Assembly: GCA_031415015.1 (NCBI GenBank)
Contig: JANOQT010000083.1
Span: forward strand, 19,577-83,576
Direction: 5' to 3'
Length of the DNA: 64,000 bases
From: JAUYQR01 sp031415015
GTDB taxonomy: Bacteria; Pseudomonadota; Alphaproteobacteria; Rhodobacterales; Rhodobacteraceae
Shown one piece after another: positions 62,098 through 64,000 of the stretch; within the stretch, counting starts at the first letter, position 1; every line of letters starts with the position of its first letter. The position numbers and the translations under genes are program-made. Below the pieces are notes generated by a model that saw only the letters and a list, made by a program, of their open reading frames with translations, was not told where the DNA came from and made no database searches.

Positions 62098-62248
62098 ACC
62101 AAGCCGCCCCCAGCATCATGGTCACCATCTATGCGAGAGGTTCCGGCCAGAATAGAACCAATAGGTTGTGCTGCGGGGAACCACTCCCGCCGCATCGGCG
62201 AAGCACCGCCGGTGTCAAAAAAATGTAATGTTTACTGATGTATACCAA
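62098..62248 (-). promoter_or_regulatory. Candidate MocR operator repeats upstream of the hydrazine operon
   Basis: TTGGT occurs three times on the minus strand (62098-62102, 62157-62161 and 62244-62248, read as ACCAA on plus). The middle copy lies in an AACC-AATA-GGTT dyad. MocR regulators such as GabR bind direct repeats like ATACCA, and one copy here is TATACCAA. A TTGACA lies near 62208-62213. This is the 230-nt region between the regulator stop and the operon start. Confidence 0.35.
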
Positions 62249-62273
62249 GGAATGCCGAAATTTATGGCGCTGG

Positions 62274-63725
62274 CTATCGACATACTTTGTCAAGGGCTGC
62301 GACGGCTTCGCGCAGCGCGGGCCCGGCCCAGCCGGCATAGCCCATCACAATCCCATTCGCCCGCGATTGGGGCGGCGCGATGTAATAGGATGACAAAGCC
62401 TTGACCCCGAAATTCTGGGCCTGCATCTGCGCGGCCACCTCGGTGTCGTCGAATTCGGGGGCAAGGGCGGCGCAAAGATGCAGCCCGTATTGCCCGGCGG
62501 AAATCTCCATCCGCGCGCGCATGGTGTCTTGCAAGGCGTGGCGCAAAAGGCCGTTGCGTTCCCGGTAGGCTGTACGCATCTCGCGCAAATGCGCGCTGTA
62601 GGCCCCGGACCCGATGAATTCGGCCAGGGTGAACTGGGCAAGTGCGCTTGGGTGGGGGTCATAGATTGCCTTCAGGTGGGCAATCTGTTGTGCCATCGCT
62701 TCGGGCACCACCATGTAGGAAATCCGCAGCGACGGAAACAGCGTCTTGCTGAAGGAATTGACATAGATCACGCGGCCATCGTCTGCCTGCGAATAAAGGG
62801 ATTTCGGCGCATCCGACGTCATCCAGAATTCACCGTCATAGTCGTCTTCGATGATGTAGCCGCCGGTCTGCGTGGCCCAGTTCAACAGGGCGGCCTTCTT
62901 CGCCGGACCCATCTGGACGCCCAGCGGATACTGGTGGCTGGCCGTCACCACAGCCAACCGCGCCGCTGCACCCATTGATCCAACCGCCGTGATATCCGCA
63001 CCTTCTGCCGAAACCGGCAGCGGCACCGCTTCGACCTTCTGGATTTTAGCAATGACCGGGATTTCGGGCAGGCAGGGGTTTTCGATCAGAACCGGCTCAC
63101 CTTCGTCCAGAAAGTAGTGAAACAGCACATGCAGCGCCTGACGCAGGCTGGACACGATCACGATCTGGTCGGCGCTGCAGGCAACGCCCCGGCTGGGCCC
63201 GATATGCCCCGCAATCATTTGCCGCAACTCGATGATTCCCTGCGGATCCTCGCAATTCAGGGCTGCGCAGCCAAAGCGCGAAAAAGCCGTAGTAAAACAA
63301 CGGCTCCAGCGCTTCATGGGGAAGAGATCCAATGCCGGAATGCCCGGCTCCAGTATCCGGCTGGCATCGGACTGAAGCCAGCCTTTCGCGTCGTGTAGCA
63401 GCGCCTGCGCCCGACGCGCGCCGGGGAAACAGTCAGCGACCGGCGTGCACGAAGCTGAATGCTTTACCACGTCGTTGACAAACGTGCCGACGCCGGGCCG
63501 CGTCTCGAAGTAGCCTTCGGCGATCATGTCTTCGTAGACCGCAATCACGACATTCCGCGCGATGATCAGGCTTTGCGCCAAGGCCCTCGACGACGGCATG
63601 CGTGAGCCAGCATGCAGCCGACCGTCCAGTATTGCCGCACGGAGTTCCGACCGCAGTTGTTCGCCCAAAGAGACCGGGCTCTGCCGCTCCAACCGAAGGT
63701 CGTCAAGAAATACAAGGTTATTCAT
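62274..63725 (-). CDS. MocR-family regulator (GntR DNA-binding plus class I aminotransferase domain)
   Basis: This 483-aa protein has an N-terminal GntR winged helix (about 10-80, LGEQLRSELRAAILDGRLHAGSRMPSSRALAQSL). The aminotransferase fold carries the PLP lysine in VNSFSKTLFPSLRISYMVV. MocR proteins bind PLP and sense its adducts or a small ligand. ATG 63725 is preferred; an upstream in-frame start at 63950 would overlap the IS region. It is tandem with, not divergent from, the operon, so it may also autoregulate. Confidence 0.92.
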   Translation of the reverse strand: MNNLVFLDDLRLERQSPVSLGEQLRSELRAAILDGRLHAGSRMPSSRALAQSLIIARNVVIAVYEDMIAEGYFETRPGVGTFVNDVVKHSASCTPVADCFPGARRAQALLHDAKGWLQSDASRILEPGIPALDLFPMKRWSRCFTTAFSRFGCAALNCEDPQGIIELRQMIAGHIGPSRGVACSADQIVIVSSLRQALHVLFHYFLDEGEPVLIENPCLPEIPVIAKIQKVEAVPLPVSAEGADITAVGSMGAAARLAVVTASHQYPLGVQMGPAKKAALLNWATQTGGYIIEDDYDGEFWMTSDAPKSLYSQADDGRVIYVNSFSKTLFPSLRISYMVVPEAMAQQIAHLKAIYDPHPSALAQFTLAEFIGSGAYSAHLREMRTAYRERNGLLRHALQDTMRARMEISAGQYGLHLCAALAPEFDDTEVAAQMQAQNFGVKALSSYYIAPPQSRANGIVMGYAGWAGPALREAVAALDKVCR

Positions 63726-63801
63726 ATGTCTGGGCTGCGTTTGGCAATTGATCAGATCTGGTGGGGTCCTCTGACAGCTAAAGCTGAAAGGCACCAGCGG
63801 A

Positions 63802-63818
63802 GGATTCAAAAAGAATCC
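63802..63818. promoter_or_regulatory. GGATTC-AAAAA-GAATCC palindrome upstream of the MocR gene
   Basis: A perfect 6-bp dyad with an A5 centre lies 77 nt upstream of the MocR start. It is a possible autoregulatory operator or IS-associated element. Confidence 0.3.
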
Positions 63819-63859
63819 ACAAATCGACCAGCCAACAGGTAACATAGAACAACCTTGAC

Positions 63860-64000
63860 CTACGCGCTGTCCTTCCCCGGCATCTGTTGGTTCGGGTCGC
63901 GGATGAATTGTTCCCGCTGTGATGTCCGGATTTTGCTGATGTATTCGCATGGCGCAAGGCCGCTTGGCGTCTCAGCCTGCGGGCGGCGTTGTGGGTGAGG
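63860..64000 (-). mobile_element. C-terminal end of an IS481-like transposase
   Basis: Forty-six codons ending at TAG (63860-63862) encode the end of an integrase-core transposase: RRPQAETPSGLAPCEYISK, then FIRDPNQQMPGKDSA. It matches the usual IS481/IS3-group C-terminal pattern (L-x-PYE-Y-I, F-I-x-DP-x-x-Q-M-PG). The element runs out of the window. It borders the hydrazine cluster and its regulator. Confidence 0.7.

Overview
The window is about 64 kb of a high-GC alphaproteobacterial chromosome, almost certainly from the Rhodobacterales (Roseobacter/Rhodobacter group). The evidence is the dnaA - rpsT - enoyl-CoA hydratase - mutM - ubiE - ubiB neighbourhood, the alphaproteobacterial flagellar regulators FlaF and FlbT, two DUF2125 proteins, the rpsO-pnp pair, and CtrA-like TTAA-N7-TTAA boxes in front of flagellar transcription units.

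Layout: 1-5.5 kb holds the N-terminal part of dnaA, rpsT, an enoyl-CoA hydratase, mutM, ubiE and ubiB. 5.5-30.5 kb is one large flagellar cluster of several divergent operons: flgD-fliK; flgJ-flgN-like-flagellin-flaF-flbT-DUF1217; fliI; flgB-C-fliE-Q-flgF-G-A-H-fliL-like; SLT-flhA-fliR-flhB-small gene; motA with a 725-aa exported protein; fliL-132 aa-motE; fliF-H-N-P. It lacks flgE, flgK, flgL, flgI, fliG, fliM and motB, which must lie elsewhere. 30.5-41.5 kb is core metabolism and expression: ispE with a TPR lipidless exported protein, ETF-QO, greA, a 1-Cys peroxiredoxin, pnp, rpsO and an RTX-repeat protein. 41.5-54.7 kb is mixed housekeeping: DUF1643, pheS, a low-GC DUF2513-like gene, a BaiN-type flavoprotein, an agmatinase-family enzyme, a short crotonase, two tandem DUF2125 paralogues, pmbA, cysQ, and a DEAD-box helicase with a long repetitive basic tail and a structured leader.

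The most interesting part is 54.87-63.73 kb. A tight six-gene operon on the minus strand encodes, in order of transcription, a lysine/ornithine N-hydroxylase, a DAO-family FAD oxidase, a cupin fused to a methionyl-tRNA-synthetase-like domain, a leaderless type-1 periplasmic-binding-fold protein, an APC permease and a PNPOx-like flavoprotein. A MocR (GntR-aminotransferase) regulator lies just upstream on the same strand. The first three match the enzyme trio that makes hydrazinoacetic acid from lysine and glycine (Spb38/Spb40 in s56-p1, Tri26-28 in triacsin biosynthesis). Here there is no NRPS, PKS, ligase or tailoring gene, so this looks like a compact stand-alone hydrazine (N-N bond) pathway in a Rhodobacterales. 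A PLP-type regulator and a PNPOx-like protein are fitting companions, because hydrazines trap pyridoxal phosphate. The cluster is flanked at the window edge by the end of an IS481-like transposase, which suggests mobility.
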